In this document: one piece after another, positions 24,301 to 36,873 of the stretch
How positions within the stretch are numbered: the first letter of the stretch is position 1
Layout of the letters: each line of letters starts with the position of its first letter
Assembly: GCA_003013855.2 (NCBI GenBank)
Contig: ML058464.1
Location: 1,334,170-1,398,169 of the forward strand
DNA: 64,000 nt
From: Liriodendron chinense
Lineage: Eukaryota; Streptophyta; Magnoliopsida; Magnoliales; Magnoliaceae
Direction of reading: 5' to 3'
Program-made: the position numbers and the translations under genes
The notes under the pieces: model-generated
What the model saw: the letters and a program-made list of their open reading frames with translations, nothing else
Databases searched by the model: none
What the model was told of the DNA's origin: nothing

Positions 24301-27300
24301 AGTAGCAACCTTATTGAGGCATGTTTCACAATCGGAAAGAAAATTTCATTGTAATCCACTCCTTCCCTCTATGAGAACCCCTTTGCTACAAGCTTAGTCT
24401 CGTACTTTTCACCCTTTTTCTCTGTTAATACTTCCTCTTTCTTGTAGACCCATTTACACCTTATAGCCCTCTGACCTTTTGAAAGACCTACCAACTCCTA
24501 TGTCCGATCCCTATGGAGAGATTCCATCTCGTCCAACATGACTGACATTCACTTGTCGCCATCCTTTCCAAACTTAGCTTCTAGAAAGGTGGAGGGATTT
24601 CCACTCCCTGTGAACAATGAAAAAGACACAATGTCCTCAAACCTGTATCGAATTGGGGCTCTAATGATTCTTTTTTCTCTATTTCTGGCTATACTTTTAT
24701 GGGTTTCTTGCTGATTATTTTTCACGACGTCTTGCTCCTGCTGATTTTCACCTCCAAGAGATCCAATCCTTCATTCATTTGCAGCCCATAGAGATGTTTC
24801 TTCACAAACAACTTATTTGTGAGGAACTTCGTTATGTATAGATCTTATAGTTTCTTCCATATATCCAGGGTCAATGCCCCATCTATCATGTTATTCAATA
24901 GACACATACAGATGGTGCTCATAACCTTTTCTTCGAGATCGCTTCAATCATCATCCGATATCTTCTCCAATTTAGTCCCCAACGATGCCTTGTTCAACCC
25001 TTGTGATACTTAATTCTTGTGCTTTGCGAAAGCACGTACAATGAAGATGGAACAATAACAATAAAGTAAAATAACAAAAAATCAAGCAAGTAACCACAGA
25101 ACACAAGATATTTTAAGTGAAAAACCCTTTCGAAAAAAAACTATGGCACAAAGCGACAGAAATCTGCACTATAATCAAAACCTTAGAGTGTATCACTTAC
25201 CTTATTTGTGAGGAACTTCGCTATGTATAGATTACAGCTTCACCTGATCTCCCATTGCGATGATTACCTCTAGGAAACCCTAGATCCTTTGAGAAAATCC
25301 TTCTTAAGCCCCTTACAAGTGTAGAAAACCTTCTCCTTAAGTAAAACCCTAACCCCTCGAGAGAAAATACTCGTATTATTCAAGCTCTAATCTAAAACCG
25401 GACTTAACTACCTTTATTTGCTCAAATCCGTGCAAAATTTATGGTCACATTAGTGAACATTACAGTGAGTCACGGTCGACCCCGAAATTCTATGGTCTAC
25501 CATGAACTTCACGGTGAGTTCCGATCAACCTGTATTCCACAGTTGACTAGACTCCTAGTAGAATGCAAGGCATCTTGCACAATAGTTAGGCATGCACACA
25601 TATCATGGGTGACGAATGTGTCATGTGTGGCCCCTGTGAAATGTCACGAATGATAAGGTGTATGGTTTAAAATCTAAAAGTAACTCAACTCGACTGGATC
25701 AGATTTCATTAAGACTTGAAAAGAACATAATAAAACTTGCCAAAACTCAGAATTTGATAAAAATCAATAGAATGCAACTCACCAAGACTCTATAATATTT
25801 ATATATTATCTTTAAATATGCAAAAAGTCAAAAACAAGTAAAAATGTGTTAGTCTATTGAATTTTCAGTGAAGTCGAATTTTATTTATTTAAAAATTTCT
25901 TTTTGGGTTTTATGTGGGCGCACAAATGCAAGTTTGTGTGTTTTAAATTTTAAACCTTGGTACCTTTCATTGAAATTGAGTTTTTTTTTTTTTGTTTTTT
26001 TTATTTTTTATTTTTTACCCAATTAGCAAATGAGAATAGTGAAAAGTTATTGGAGTATATAAAGATTATCATAGTAGATTAGGCTGCTGATATCTTTAAA
26101 GATAAGAAAGACATCTTTATAATCTAAGGGGATGTTTCGATAAACCAATAACTGGTTAAGTTGAAAAAATAATCGGTAAACTTTTTTTAACCATGTTTGG
26201 TTAAGCAATGAAAAGTGAGAAAGAAAAAAAGATTGGAATTAAAATAATAATTTTAATTTGGATTAGATAAGTTTTTAACTCAATTTGGTAAACACATATG
26301 TTAATATGGAACATATAACTCAGTTTCAAAGCTAATGTGCTATTCTAAAATTAAAATTAAATGTATAAAGTATTGTTTGTAAGGAATTCACAAATCAAAC
26401 AACTAAAATATCATTGCATTATTTTATATTGATTTGGTTCACTATCTTGATGGTTTAATTTGAGTGCAATTTCTCATGTGTTTGGTTTATGATTCATTCA
26501 CTATTTGAAAAGTTTGATTTTGAGTGAAATATTTCTTATATATTGTTGTGGTAAGGGTGGCAATGGATCGGATGTCCTAATAAGCCTGGCTTAGCTTTGA
26601 ATTAGGCCTTGGGCCTTTTAGGTTGGCCCATGTGCCAGGCTTGAGCCTGACATGCATGGCACGATCAATTTTTCGGGCCAAGCTTTAGCTCAAATCATTT
26701 TAGCCCAACATGGACAAGCACATGCTAGCTTGACCCAGCTTCATATGTATGTCTTGTATACTATAAATGTCTTTCTAATCTCGTTTAGCAAGCTCATACA
26801 TGTTGAATGTAGACCATTAATTTTAATCCTTTTAAGTGGTTTTTTTAATGTATATGTGAACCACTTGATCAATGGATAGATTAAGAATGTTCAGGTAGGA
26901 AATAAGGATTTTATCAATTTTAGGGCTGGGTTGGTTGGGCTTGAGACCAATCAAAATTTTTTTTTTGGGCTTGGGCTATGCCCACTGTGCTAGGCTCACA
27001 TTGGGCTTTGGCAGGGCTTAGGCAAAAATCCTTAAGACTCGATCTGGGCTGGGTCTGGCCCAAAACCCTTCCAATTGCCACCTTTACTTGTGTGTGTGTG
27101 TGTGTGTTAAAAAGAAAAACTACTATTAGGGGATTTAATAAATAACAAAAAATCTCACCTTTTTTTTCCGTTGAAACATTAACTAGGAAAAAACTTTTCC
27201 ACTCTTCATTGCTTAGCCAAACATGGTTAAATAAGAGTTAACTGGCTTCTTCTTCTTCTTCTTTATTTAACTTGTTATTTGTGTATCCAAAGAACCCTTA

Positions 27301-30300
27301 ATAGTGGTTTTTCTTTTTAACTACTTTTATCTCTCCCTCTCATCTTCCTTAAATGCACAAGTAAGAGTAGTAATGAGTTAAGTTTGGGCCCGACTCATCC
27401 CGTCTTTACGCCTACGGCCCTACAACTAAGCTGCACCCATGCCTAGCATTGTCTAGCATAGTGGGCCCAAGCCTAAGAAAATTAATTGGCCTAGGCCCAC
27501 CAAACTCAACCAAAAAATGGATAAATTTTTTTATTTCCTACCTAAATGTTCCTATCTATTTGTGGATCAAATGGTCCACACATGCATAAAAAGTACTTAA
27601 AAGGACTAAAATGACTTGAGCCAAGTTTGGCTCTTAAAATTGATCATGTCAGGCTAGAGCTTGGGACATGAATCAAGCTAATATGTCCAAGCTTTCAAAG
27701 CTGAGTCAGGCTCATCAGGTCCCTCATATGAAATATGCAACTTAAAATGAATCAATTCAAATGGAGGGCCCCACTAAATAAATCATAAACCAAACAAATG
27801 AGAAATATGTAACTCAAATTAAACTGTCTAAATAGTGGGCCTACTTTCGATGTATTATAAACCAACATAATATATTGGAATGATATTTACTTGTTAGATT
27901 AATGGATGCCGATCAGGCGATGCTTGTATATTTAATTTCAATTTTAGAATAATACATTATTTTTTAAATAGAGTTTAAAATTATTCTATATCAACATGTG
28001 TTTACTCACTAGGATGGTTAGATGGTTTAATTTAAGTTAGTGTATGCTGTTGTACGAGTTATGATCGACTGACTATTGACCATCACTCTCCGCCCGAGTA
28101 TAAAATATCTACTTGTGATTTGGAGTAAAGCTGTCCAAGTAAGTCAGGCATCTATAATCTATGAAAATTAAGCTTCTCTGGTCTGATCAGTTGCAGGTTC
28201 CACCAATAAAAGGTTCACCCATTAGGATGATTCTAGCCATCCCTTGAACTCACATTTATCCAGACTTGGACCGTCCAATATTCCTCCTTTTGAAAGTACC
28301 TGACAGCCTTCGAATGGGACCATTGTGGCTTTTGGCTAATGCACCATTCAGTGGGGATGGCTTGCCTTTAGTCACTTGAATGCCAGCGTGTAAAATGGGT
28401 ATGTGCATGGGGACATCCAACAGGATGCTTTAGATGCCCAGAATCCAAAATAAGCTAGTCCACTCGTCATGTGAGCCACAATGTTAGATGTAGGTGTACA
28501 GCTTGGCCAAGTTTTCTTCAGCCGTCCATTTGTCTTACAGCAGTGGGCTCGATCGCCTAAGTCATGGGCCCAGAAGTCCACATGCTTTGGTCCCACCTGT
28601 CCATGCTGGACATGCAGTGGGATGCCAGTTGTCTGTAACCTGACCCAAGATCCATGGACCCACCATGATGCTTGTGTTATATTTACTCCACCGGTCCATT
28701 AATTCACCAGCTCACTTTTGAACATGAGCCCAAACATGCACATTAGGGAGATACAAAGTTCAAGTGGGACCATACCACAAGAAAAGGGAATACGGATTAG
28801 GTAGTGAGGCTCTCACTATCATTAGGTTGTGAGGCTCTCATTATCATTAGCAGTGATGCAGTGACGTGGTGAGAGTTGATAGGTGAATAGTACGCTGTTA
28901 GAGATGGACAAAGTATTAGGTTAAAAAACCTTTAAAAGTCTTTAGCCCATCTTTAACGGTGTACGTTCCACCAATCAAATCTCACCACCACAACACCATA
29001 GTAGGTAAGTTTTTTACCACTAAGTCCACACCCTAAAAGAAAAGTGGGGATGAAAAGACCAACTCTTTGAAACCTTTCTGTGTCCACCGTGATGTTTATA
29101 TGTCATTGAATCACATTCACAAGGCAACCCCCACTAAGGATGGAATGGCAAAGAGATTTAAAAAAAAAACAAAATCAGCTACATCAAAAACTTATGTGGC
29201 CCTAAGAAGGTTTCAACGGTCAGCATGCATTCCCCTCTTTCTTGTGATGTGGTCTGTTCAAGTATTTAATCTCCCTCATATTTGGGCTCATGTCGTAAAA
29301 CGAGCCAGTGAAAACCAATGGACGGAGTGGATAAAACACAAACATCATGGTAGGTCGCACAAAGCCTGGGGTTGCAGTGCATTCATGTAGCCCCGGGTTT
29401 CATGCAAGCTGCGTCCTTGCATGAGCATGTAGATGGGCTTCCTAGCACGCGCGCGTGGGCTCAACATATCTCCCCACTAGTGGCATGGAATGATTCCTCT
29501 CTGAAGTAGAACTGCAGAACTTAAAAGATGAGCTGGCTCCTACCTCTCAGGTAGTGGGCCCCACCATTACTGATGTTTGATCGTGAATGGTGTGGATATA
29601 CCTGTCCACAAGCTGTAAACCGGATTATTGGGAAGCTGAAACTGATTAGACACATCACTTTTTAAGTCTCCTACTCTCTTGTCTTCAACCCTCTGATGAA
29701 AAGCTAGTGGGAATCCCATGTGCAGTTGCCCGGCACGCTGGCATGCCCTCCACCATTCCTAAGCCGATTCGAGCGTGTAGATTTCAAATATGGTATTCAC
29801 ACAAACTTGTGTGATGACAATGGAACCCATCAAGTGGGGTCCACCCATGACTTGAATTATATCTCACTCGTCACATGGGCCACACAGAAAATGGGTGTTT
29901 AGATGAAAGATGATCAATGGCTGTGAACCTGGCCCAGCTGATGAGTGGACCTTGATTCTTGGGTTAGGGCATGTTTTAAGGTCCCCTGCTTGATAAACGG
30001 GCTGGATCCCACACAAGCATGCTACATTGGCACGTGTGCTGCGATTCAACTCTCCTCGGAATTTCTCATATGGAAATCGTGTGTTGCGCGGCTACAACTC
30101 ATGTCAAAGTAGTGGACTTGTGACTCGGCATTGACTCGGTACCAAAATTCAAAATTTTGACTTAGGGTTTCGTCCTATGAGTAACTTTAACGTGACTTGG
30201 GCTGAGATTGGACGTTGACACCTGACAGAAATTGAGCCCCTCTCTCGCCGAGGTACACGTGTTTATGCGTGGACCACCTAGTGGGGCCCCATCCAAGATG

Positions 30301-33300
30301 ACTCATGGTTTGAGAACCACACCCATCTGATGATCCCAACCATCACTTCAAACCATTTCCATTTCTTGTTTTGGCTTCTTAAGACCCAGCTGATTTGGAT
30401 GTCTAGAATGGTCCTATCAATGTGGTCCCAGTTTCACACATACACTTACCACATGAATGGCTCAGATGGTATTTCTATCATCTAAGCATGATAGAACTAC
30501 ATCTTTGGTCAGTGGCACTACACACTGTAGTTGCAAAATTCACTAATTCCACTAGAGAAGTAGACCAGAAAGCAAGATTGCTCTTACCAACACATTCTGT
30601 GATGTGCACCTATTTAGTTTTTCATCTTAGATGTTTTACCTAACCATTTGAAATAAATCATAATTACTAGTCTAAATACTTATGGTTTAACCTTTAAATA
30701 TCAAGTCAAATCAGGTAAAGACTCATCAAATCTTCAGGCCTGCTAGTCAAGTTTTTGAACTATGCTGCAAAACAACTCTTAAAGCTACACATGATGGGTT
30801 TAAGTTTGTTTTGAAGTGTTAAGCGTATTAGGATGTCTATGTACAAATGTAGAATTGTATATATTATTTGTTAAGATCTCTTATATATCTCTACTAATCT
30901 CTCACTGATAATCTTATGAAGTACATGGGATATGGTCGGTTGGTTTTTTTTTTTTAATTAGTTATTTATTTTATTTTTAAGTTGGGAGCATACCACCTAC
31001 AGAAGCACACAAAATTCAGGCTTCTTCTATGTAGTCTCTTGTGATTAACAAAAATAACTTTTAAGTTGTCCCTTCGAGGGGTAGATCATGAAGGCCCTCC
31101 CTAGCTAGGTGTAATATCTATGTTCATTCAATATATATACCTGGTGGCACTGAACCACCAATGGTGAAAAGAAAAATGTTTCGAAGAACAAGGTCCCGTT
31201 AAATTCCAATCCCAAGTGGAGATTTGAGATATAAAAAAAAAAAAAAAAAAAACTTGAATTGTAATTAATAGAATTGTTAGGATTCTTTGAATCCTGCTTG
31301 CATTTCACTATTTCTGTAGACCAAATGGGCTTCTTGAGAGGTGAACTGACACTAATTAAAGATTAGATTATCCTGGAAGCTCTTATAACATCTTAAATGG
31401 AATGCTCTGAGCTTATGATACAACTAGTACTATCACACCTCAGGCATTAGCTATGTTGTGAATATTACACCGAGTCAACTCATGCCGACTAGAATGGAAT
31501 CAAGGTCTGACCTTATGATACAACTAGCACTATCACACTTCAGGCATAGGTATGTTGTGAATATTACACCGAGTCAACTCGTGCAGACAAGAATGGAATC
31601 AAAGCTCGTCGTGGAGTGCGACTTGCTTGGAACAAAATTATTCTGGCTTGGTCGAAAAGTTCTGACTCAAACCCATCAGTATACATGCATTACTGAGGCA
31701 ACTCGTTTACTGCACCAAAAGGGAGTCAACTCAATAGCAGACTGTTTTTGAACAGTGGGTAGTCCTCTGATCCTATACTAGTAAGGGTCGCCAGTGCCCT
31801 CCTCCTCACACTTCCAATCAAGCTCAAAGGGAGGATGATCATGCACAACACCAAACAATGAAGTAAAGACACCTTGTAAGATGATGGGGTCAATAAAAAG
31901 GTGAACTTGTTGGAGTGGACAACATGTGAGGCCCAATTTGAGTACGTACAACTTTTCTGTAGAAAAGAGATGTGTTATTTTTGGAACATATTTCATAAAG
32001 TAGCTTTATTTATTTTTGGTAATTTCCTTATAAATTAAGAGAAGAAGGTATTTGGCACTCTCTAAAACCTTAACGATGAAGTTAACTATGATGATCCCAA
32101 GAATACAAAAACATATAGACTCTTTTGAGAAAGATAGCAATGAAAAGTTTGCTGCCCTTGCAAACGCTTAGCCAAGTGGCATGTGCAATGCATGTACAAA
32201 GCGGATGGGGGAGAATGAAAATGTGGGAGAAATGGGAAAGGGAGGACAAAAGGAGAACTTGTAGGAAATCTGCCACAAGACTACACGCAAAAAGAGAGAG
32301 ATGAGGCTCTTAAGATTTCAATGCTGGACAACCTTTACTCACGTTTTAATTTGTTGTGGCCAACGCAACCTTGAGATTTGCCTCTTTTTTTGTGTTGATG
32401 TTCTAACATGTTCTGGCACAACAGATGTACGGTATGGATTTCATACAATCAGCACAATGAACCCTATAGAACCTTTATCATATGGTCTCCCTTACGCTTA
32501 GCTTAAGATGCATGCAAAGAGAAGTTTAAGTGGGGCTATAAGCATCCAAGAATTGAAATGATAAAGATACTTGGTTGTGAGTAAAATCTAAGCCATCTGA
32601 AGGCTTTTTATGGATGAAATTTGAATTGAATGTTGGAGAACAATTGCATTTTCTAATTCTCAAAATACCCTGACTTCATTTAAAATATTTTCCTGTATTC
32701 CTAGAATATTCAAAGTTTCTCGAACTAATTGCAGGTGAGAAAATGTCCAAAAGCTGCTTGCATTATATATAATAAAGATATATCAAAGGGAGAGAACTAG
32801 TATCTAATGAGATGTCATCATGACAGCCATGTCGGATGCCTATTGTCATCCAGTGGCTTGATCTCCTACTTTTGACAATGAAAAAGCTTTAACACTTTTA
32901 TGAATATATCTTTGCTGAAATATTCAATTGGTTTTAGTACTCAATGACAACCTGATGGGTGACATTGTGTAATCATTTACTTGGTTTTTGTTCTCAATAA
33001 TGACCAAACTGGCCATAAGCACCAGAACTCCTGAGACTCAAGATGAGTTGAGAGCATGGTTTAAGACTTGGGTACAACCTAAGTCGACTCGGGCTTGGTT
33101 GGATTCAATATGGGTCTATACAGTGTCCTAAAAGCCTGGGTGGGCTCAGGCTGACTTGGACGAGTCATTACAGAGAAAGCAGTACGGTCGAATCAGGCCA
33201 AGTTCACCTGAATGACACTTCTGGTTCAGAATTTGTACAATGTCCTAGCTTTATTAGTCCTTCACAGGAGGTTATTGTAAATGATCTCAGCTTTGGCATA

Positions 33301-36300
33301 CCAACACATTTCTTAGGATGTAAAACCCCCTCTTGGTTTCACATTTAGGAGGTCAGGGGAAGGCGATCCATTAAAACCTTGTCAAACTACAATATGCTTG
33401 TGGCATGTGTTTGGATACGAGGAATCCATGTGAAAAATATTTTTTTCTTTATACTTTAGCGGACAACAATTGTTCCTTGGTGGAAGATATTGGGTGACTG
33501 TTGTCTAATAAATACGGGTCAATAAAATTTGTATATTAAAATAGAAAGAAATAATTATCGTGTAATCATTATTTTTCATATGTCCATGCATACTTTTCAA
33601 GCAATTCAAACAGCAATTCAAACAAAAGAGATCGGTATTGTGAAGGTCACAGCCTCACATTTTATTTTTTTCATTACAGAGAAGCTGATGATAGCAAACT
33701 CACGACTCCTTGGTCAACCACAAGTGGACAGCCCTTGACAGATATAGACCTTAGATTCAGACCGCAGGAATGCAATTGCTTCGAGACTTCCTTTCATTCC
33801 GATCTTCAAAGCAAGATCGGTTTGTTAATTGAGTTTGGCAATTTTGTGCAATAAAAAGCAACTTTTGATTGATATCAAAGGACACTGATAGACATGGAGC
33901 TTCTCCAACATGTGCTAACCATGAGCAACATCAAAAAGACCTTCAGCACCAACAGAGGAGACGTTCCCCAGGGAGAGATCCCTGCGGGGAGGACACCCAC
34001 AAGCAATTGTTGAAAGACCTAGACAGGTTTAAATCAGGTTTTAATTTTGGCAAGTGGGGCCCATGGCTCCAAACCATTTTTGTACCACCTTGGATGGGCT
34101 ATATGCCTCAATATTTCCTCAAGTAAAGCAAACTAACCTTTTGATTTGCTGCCGAGAGATAGTCATCTAAGAAGAAAGAAATAACAACATTACCATTCAA
34201 CTGAAAAACATCCTACTTAGGTGGCCGGACTGTTCCAATCTAGGGATTTGTTTTTTGGTTTGAGAGCAGGCTCTGTCTAAGATACCAATCAACATAGCAA
34301 TGATCTGGACTACTGAACCATGGCCCCCATTCATTAGAATTAGAAATAGGGGGCTACACACCCCCAACTTGTCCAGTGCAAATGGACTCTGGATCGAACG
34401 AGTGGGTCCAAGTCCTGAAGTCTTAAAATCATGGGTGAGGCACCAATCTTGAGCATGGAGACCAAGAACTGTTGGTGACTTTGCGGAGTTAACCAACTGG
34501 AGAAGATCATCCCATGTTAAGAAAAGAAAGAAAAAAAAGAAAAGGAAAAAAAAGAACGAAAGGGTCAATCCCATCCCATTGACGACTTGCACATCTATAA
34601 CAGTATTTACAGGCTCATTTCATAAAAATAAGCACAGAAATGTAGATCTGCATTATTTCTTTTTGGTAAGTGGTTTTGGTGATCATTTAATTGTAGAAGA
34701 AAGGTAACTGGCCTTCTTGTTTCCCAAAATAACTGCCCATTATGAGCTAATAATCCTCTCATTTGCATTCTTCTTCTAGGAGTAGTAGGGTCAGTCCCAC
34801 GCATCAGGCTGAATGACCCAGCTAATCAACGGTGTGTTCCAGAATGGCCATTCTTCGCTTAACTGGACCAATCAAATGTTGCATGGCTCACTTCTTCTTT
34901 CCATGTAAGAAACTAATCTAATAATCATCCTTTTGTTCCAAACCTATGCTCTATAACATGCATTGATACTATAATAAGATTAAAAAAAATGTTAGGAATT
35001 TTTTGGTAGATGCCTGAAAATGGGTTCATCTCATTTTAGTTAATCATAATCATATATGAGATATCAAGATCTCTAATACCTAATTATAATTCAATAATGG
35101 AATTATGTGTTAGAGACCCTGATCTCTAATACATAATTATAATTAACTAAAATGAGGTTAACTCATTTTTCAGGGCATGTCAGAAAGCCCTAGATATTCT
35201 TGTAGATCCCTCATACTTTTTGCCATTTATATTACTCTTTATTGAATTACTTAAATATCCAATCCTCCTCATTTTACCTGTATGCCATCCCTATGTAGTT
35301 AGTTTTCTCTTAACTTGCAGTACACATGGAGTATAATTCCATGTACTATCTTACATATAAAGACTAGAAGTGCATGTGCCTACTACTCATGGCATAGACC
35401 TCAAATCATACACCGCCAAAATATTTTTGTCTGTACTGGATGTGCATGTGCTTGCTACTCATGGCACAAATCAGGATAGCCATCACCCCATATCTATGCC
35501 ACAAAGATCATGATGACATATCTGCTGCCATTTCATATTACTTAAGCTTCCATGATGATATTTTCATTCTAAGTAATATGGTATAACACTAACTCTTGGG
35601 CTGATGTAACTAAGCAAATGATGTAATTGAAAATAGCAATAGAGCTAAATAAATAAAGATCAAATGGAGATTTTCATGTCATTGCAAGAGAATGATGAGA
35701 TAGTGTGAAGCAAAAGGAAGAGAAAAGTGCCCTTAATTATTATTATTATATATTTTGGTTACCTTGGGTGTTGGGTGTTCTTCACCACCTTCTGGCCGTA
35801 CTTCCTCCACTTGTAGCCATCATCCAAGACGTCCACTTCACTCATGGTCTTGAAGCAGAATCTGGGCTCTCTCACCTTCCTCCTTGCCTTCACCTTCTTC
35901 ATTTTGATGGAAGCCACGGCTAGATGGTCATCTCCTGCTGATCTCTTGCTGGTCATACCACCATCAATGTCTCCCCATGGCCTGATTCACCAATAATCAA
36001 GTATAGCTGATGAGAGAGAGTCTTGTTGGGAGAGGAGAATTTTGATGAATTAAATGGATTAGATCAATGCACGAGTAAAGGAGAGGAGAATTTTGATGAA
36101 TTTATTAAATGGGTAGTTATTGCATGAGATCAGAGAGAGAGAGAGATAGAGAGAGCGGCGGGGGGCGGGTTTTCTTGATGATCTATTTTTAAATGCACAG
36201 TTTTTTGCATGAGATCAATATGGGTGAGAGATAAGGCTCTTTTATGATTTTTTGCTTTACAAAGGTAGTTTTTTGCATGATATTTTGAGAGATAGAGATA

Positions 36301-36311
36301 GAGAGAGAGAG

Positions 36312-36343
<32 letters not shown>

Positions 36344-36873
36344 TGTGGGATTTCTTGATGATCTATTTTAAATAGGCAGTTTCTGCATGAGATCAATATG
36401 ATGAGAGAGAAGCTCTTTTATGATTTAAATGGCAAGTTTTTTGCATGAGATTGATATCAGATGGAGAAAGGAAATATGGTGAAATTAGGAAATGAGTAGT
36501 TCTAAATCTAATTATTTTCCTTTTTTATCATGAGAAAATTCTACGAGAAAGATACTGTAAGGGAGATGTTACCATAGGCCACTACTTGGTCTTTGCAAAG
36601 AAGAAGCTCCAAATTCACACAAACCAAAGGCACCACCACCATCTCTATGTTTTGGAGGAGCCATGGAAGAGAGGCTCTCACTCAAACGGCAATTAACATC
36701 TCCTCCCATTGAAGAAGAAGAGGAAGAAGGGTTGTTAACCGTTTTTAGGTGTTGGTAGCCAAATGGAGGCAGAACCCAACTAGAAGGAGAGGTATAGAAA
36801 CCCAAGTGAGATGCAACCATGCCCTCTTGATCCTCCAACATGCCCTGGTTGAGCAAAGCTGTAGAAGTAGACA

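Larger units (their letters stand above)
22299..25584 (-). mobile_element. Deleted Ty1/copia retrotransposon in WRKY13 intron 2
   Basis: Flanked by GTTAG at 22294-22298 and 25585-25589. The 3' LTR is at left (22299-22914) and a 5' LTR lacking about its first 70 bp (plus-strand sense) at right (about 25009-25584). Read on the minus strand the interior has a gag fragment, then directly reverse transcriptase and RNase H; protease and integrase are gone. It is in the same orientation as WRKY13. The copia at 56413-61488 is of the same family by LTR and RNase H. Confidence 0.92.
15306..35762 (-). other. WRKY13: WRKY13 intron 2, 20,457 bp, filled with transposable elements
   Basis: Donor CCCAAG|GTAACC (35763/35762) and acceptor GTGGACAG|GAG (15306/15305). 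This is the intron position shared by nearly all WRKY genes of this type, which usually hold a short intron here. It contains two copia elements, a 1.2-kb TIR element with a nested hAT-like copy, at least three foldback elements and several tandem repeats. Removing the recognisable elements still leaves well over 10 kb of undefined sequence. Confidence 0.85.

Noticed and set aside
29067..29390. A 107-codon open frame on the plus strand
   Set aside because: It falls on the right arm of a foldback DNA element and only translates repeat sequence.
33869..34126. An 85-codon open frame in WRKY13 intron 2 with a hydrophilic Gln/Arg-rich sequence
   Set aside because: No recognised motif, no matching exon structure, and it lies inside an intron; could be chance or a fragment of an unknown gene.
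35759..35956. A separate 65-residue protein ending at WRKYGQKVVKNTQHPR
   Set aside because: The stop lies in the intron just past the donor GTAACC; the exon also extends upstream of this Met to 35981.
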